Shown here one piece after another: positions 63,236-64,000 of a stretch of 64,000 nucleotides of DNA. Numbering within the stretch: the stretch's first letter is position 1; each line of letters begins with the position of its first letter. The position numbers and the translations under genes were made by a program. The DNA is taken from assembly GCA_964585545.1 (NCBI GenBank), contig CAZPDT010000008.1, positions 1 to 64,000 of the forward strand, in the 5' to 3' direction. The notes below the pieces were generated by a model that was given only the letters and a program-made list of their open reading frames with translations, was not told where the DNA came from and ran no database searches. Source of the stretch: Brumimicrobium sp964585545 (GTDB lineage: Bacteria; Bacteroidota; Bacteroidia; Flavobacteriales_D; Crocinitomicaceae).

Positions 63236-63916
63236 ACTCACTTCCTTTTCAAACCACTTCCACAAATTATCATTTGGGACATCTGCTGTTATTGTAATTC
63301 TTTTATTTTTAATTGGATGAATAAAAGAGAGACTTCGTGAATGCAGAGAAATACTTCCGTCTTTATTCGATGTTTTAGCGCCGTATTTAAGATCTCCTTT
63401 GATGATACAGCCTATGTTTCCCAATTGTGCTCTAATCTGGTGATGACGCCCTGTTTCTAATTGTACTTTCAATAAAAAATACCGGTCACTTGCCGCCATT
63501 AATTGGTAATTTAATATGGCTTTCTTTGCATTGGGAGTTCCTTCTTTTACTGAATAACTTTTATTTTGCTTCTTGTTTTTTCTAAGATAATTAATTAAGC
63601 GACCTTTTGATTCTTTTGGTTTATTCTCAACAATTGCCCAATAGGTCTTTTCAACCTCATGTGTTTTAAACAATTGATTCATTCTCGACAGCGCCTTACT
63701 TGTTTTTGAAAATACCAAAACTCCAGAAGTTGGGCGATCTAGACGATGAATTACACCCAAATATACATTCCCCAGCTTATTGTACTTTTTTGCAAGCCAT
63801 TTCTTAATTTTATCAGGCAATGGTTGGTCACCCGTTTTATCACCTTGAGCAATATCTCCAGCTGCCTTATTGACTGCAATTAAATGGTTATCTTCATAAA
63901 TTACATTAACACCCAT
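63227..63916 (-). CDS. RluA-family pseudouridine synthase
   Basis: Converts uridine to pseudouridine in rRNA or tRNA. 229 residues; catalytic Asp60 in IHRLDRPTSGVLVFSK, with LETGRHHQIRAQL in the second half. No N-terminal S4 RNA-binding domain, so it is the short form, like RluA/TruC. The exact target base cannot be told. The start MGVNVIYEDN is followed upstream by another repeat array. Confidence 0.9.
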   Translation of the reverse strand: MGVNVIYEDNHLIAVNKAAGDIAQGDKTGDQPLPDKIKKWLAKKYNKLGNVYLGVIHRLDRPTSGVLVFSKTSKALSRMNQLFKTHEVEKTYWAIVENKPKESKGRLINYLRKNKKQNKSYSVKEGTPNAKKAILNYQLMAASDRYFLLKVQLETGRHHQIRAQLGNIGCIIKGDLKYGAKTSNKDGSISLHSRSLSFIHPIKNKRITITADVPNDNLWKWFEKEVSLI

Positions 63917-63917
63917 C

Positions 63918-64000
63918 CTTATAGCCTAATTCTCCATTTCTAATTCGTAATTCAACCATTCCTAATTCGTAATTGACTAATTCCCTAATTCGTAATTCAA
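63918..64000. repeat. AATTCGTAATTGA-type intergenic repeat, copy 2
   Basis: CCTAATTCTCCATTTCTAA, AATTCGTAATTCAACC, AATTGACTAATTCCCTAA units; runs to the window end. Confidence 0.8.

Overview
This window looks like chromosomal DNA from a member of the Bacteroidota, most likely the Flavobacteriales. The reasons are: AT-rich intergenic DNA; two secreted proteins ending in the type IX secretion (T9SS, Por system) C-terminal sorting domain; many upstream regions carrying the Bacteroidota -7 box TAnnTTTG, twice with a well-spaced -33 TTTG; a GldI-like lipoprotein; and gene orders I recall from Flavobacteriales (ligA, small DUF, dapA, DHH phosphoesterase, gldI; and rsh, fur, purA, OstA-like). I see no phage, insertion sequence with a transposase, CRISPR array or plasmid gene. 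Most of the window is housekeeping DNA. Its unusual content lies in short intergenic repeats, small ORFs, altered gene ends and a few uncharacterised gene groups.

Layout. 0.2-9.3 kb, minus strand: M61 peptidase, MscS channel, an operon of PIG-L deacetylase, a 38-residue membrane protein and a sodium:solute symporter, then cupin, DUF202 and TauE-like proteins. 9.5-12.8 kb: lpd facing an Nramp transporter fused to a UspA domain. 13.1-13.6 kb: tRNA-Pro(GGG), then a 126-bp palindromic tandem repeat interrupted by a 100-N assembly gap. 13.7-20.3 kb: a seven-gene minus-strand operon prmC, ligA, DUF6913-like, dapA, nrnA-like, gldI-like and FKBP. 20.6-30 kb: nucleoside-recognition membrane protein pair, porin, transglutaminase-like lipoprotein, Bcr/CflA transporter, ettA and pepD. 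30.1-33 kb: pntB and pntA. 33-38 kb: lipase, nucleoside permease, a T9SS beta-propeller-like protein and a GT9 glycosyltransferase. 38.6-39.9 kb: three tandem STAS-like paralogs, then aroK.

40.8 kb: tRNA-Lys(TTT) with a canonical promoter and terminator. 41-44.4 kb: YceI, DoxX, pirin and AraC regulator, probably a stress or redox group; the pirin gene has an in-frame stop after a Tat-like leader. 44.8-47.6 kb: an uncharacterised secreted protein and lipoprotein pair, and an AsmA/DUF748-like protein. 47.9-50.9 kb: a 990-residue T9SS protein with a glycine-rich region and Ig-like repeats. 51-54 kb: secreted unknown, DUF389 protein and a small membrane protein. 54.3-63.1 kb: fahA, a bifunctional RelA/SpoT enzyme, metallophosphoesterase, Fur-family regulator, purA and OstA/LptA-like. 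63.2-63.9 kb: RluA-type pseudouridine synthase.

The recurring theme is short intergenic repeats of several families. Three of them appear to run into the 3' ends of coding genes and supply the last residues of the protein. All functional assignments come from reading motifs and lengths by eye; no database search was run.
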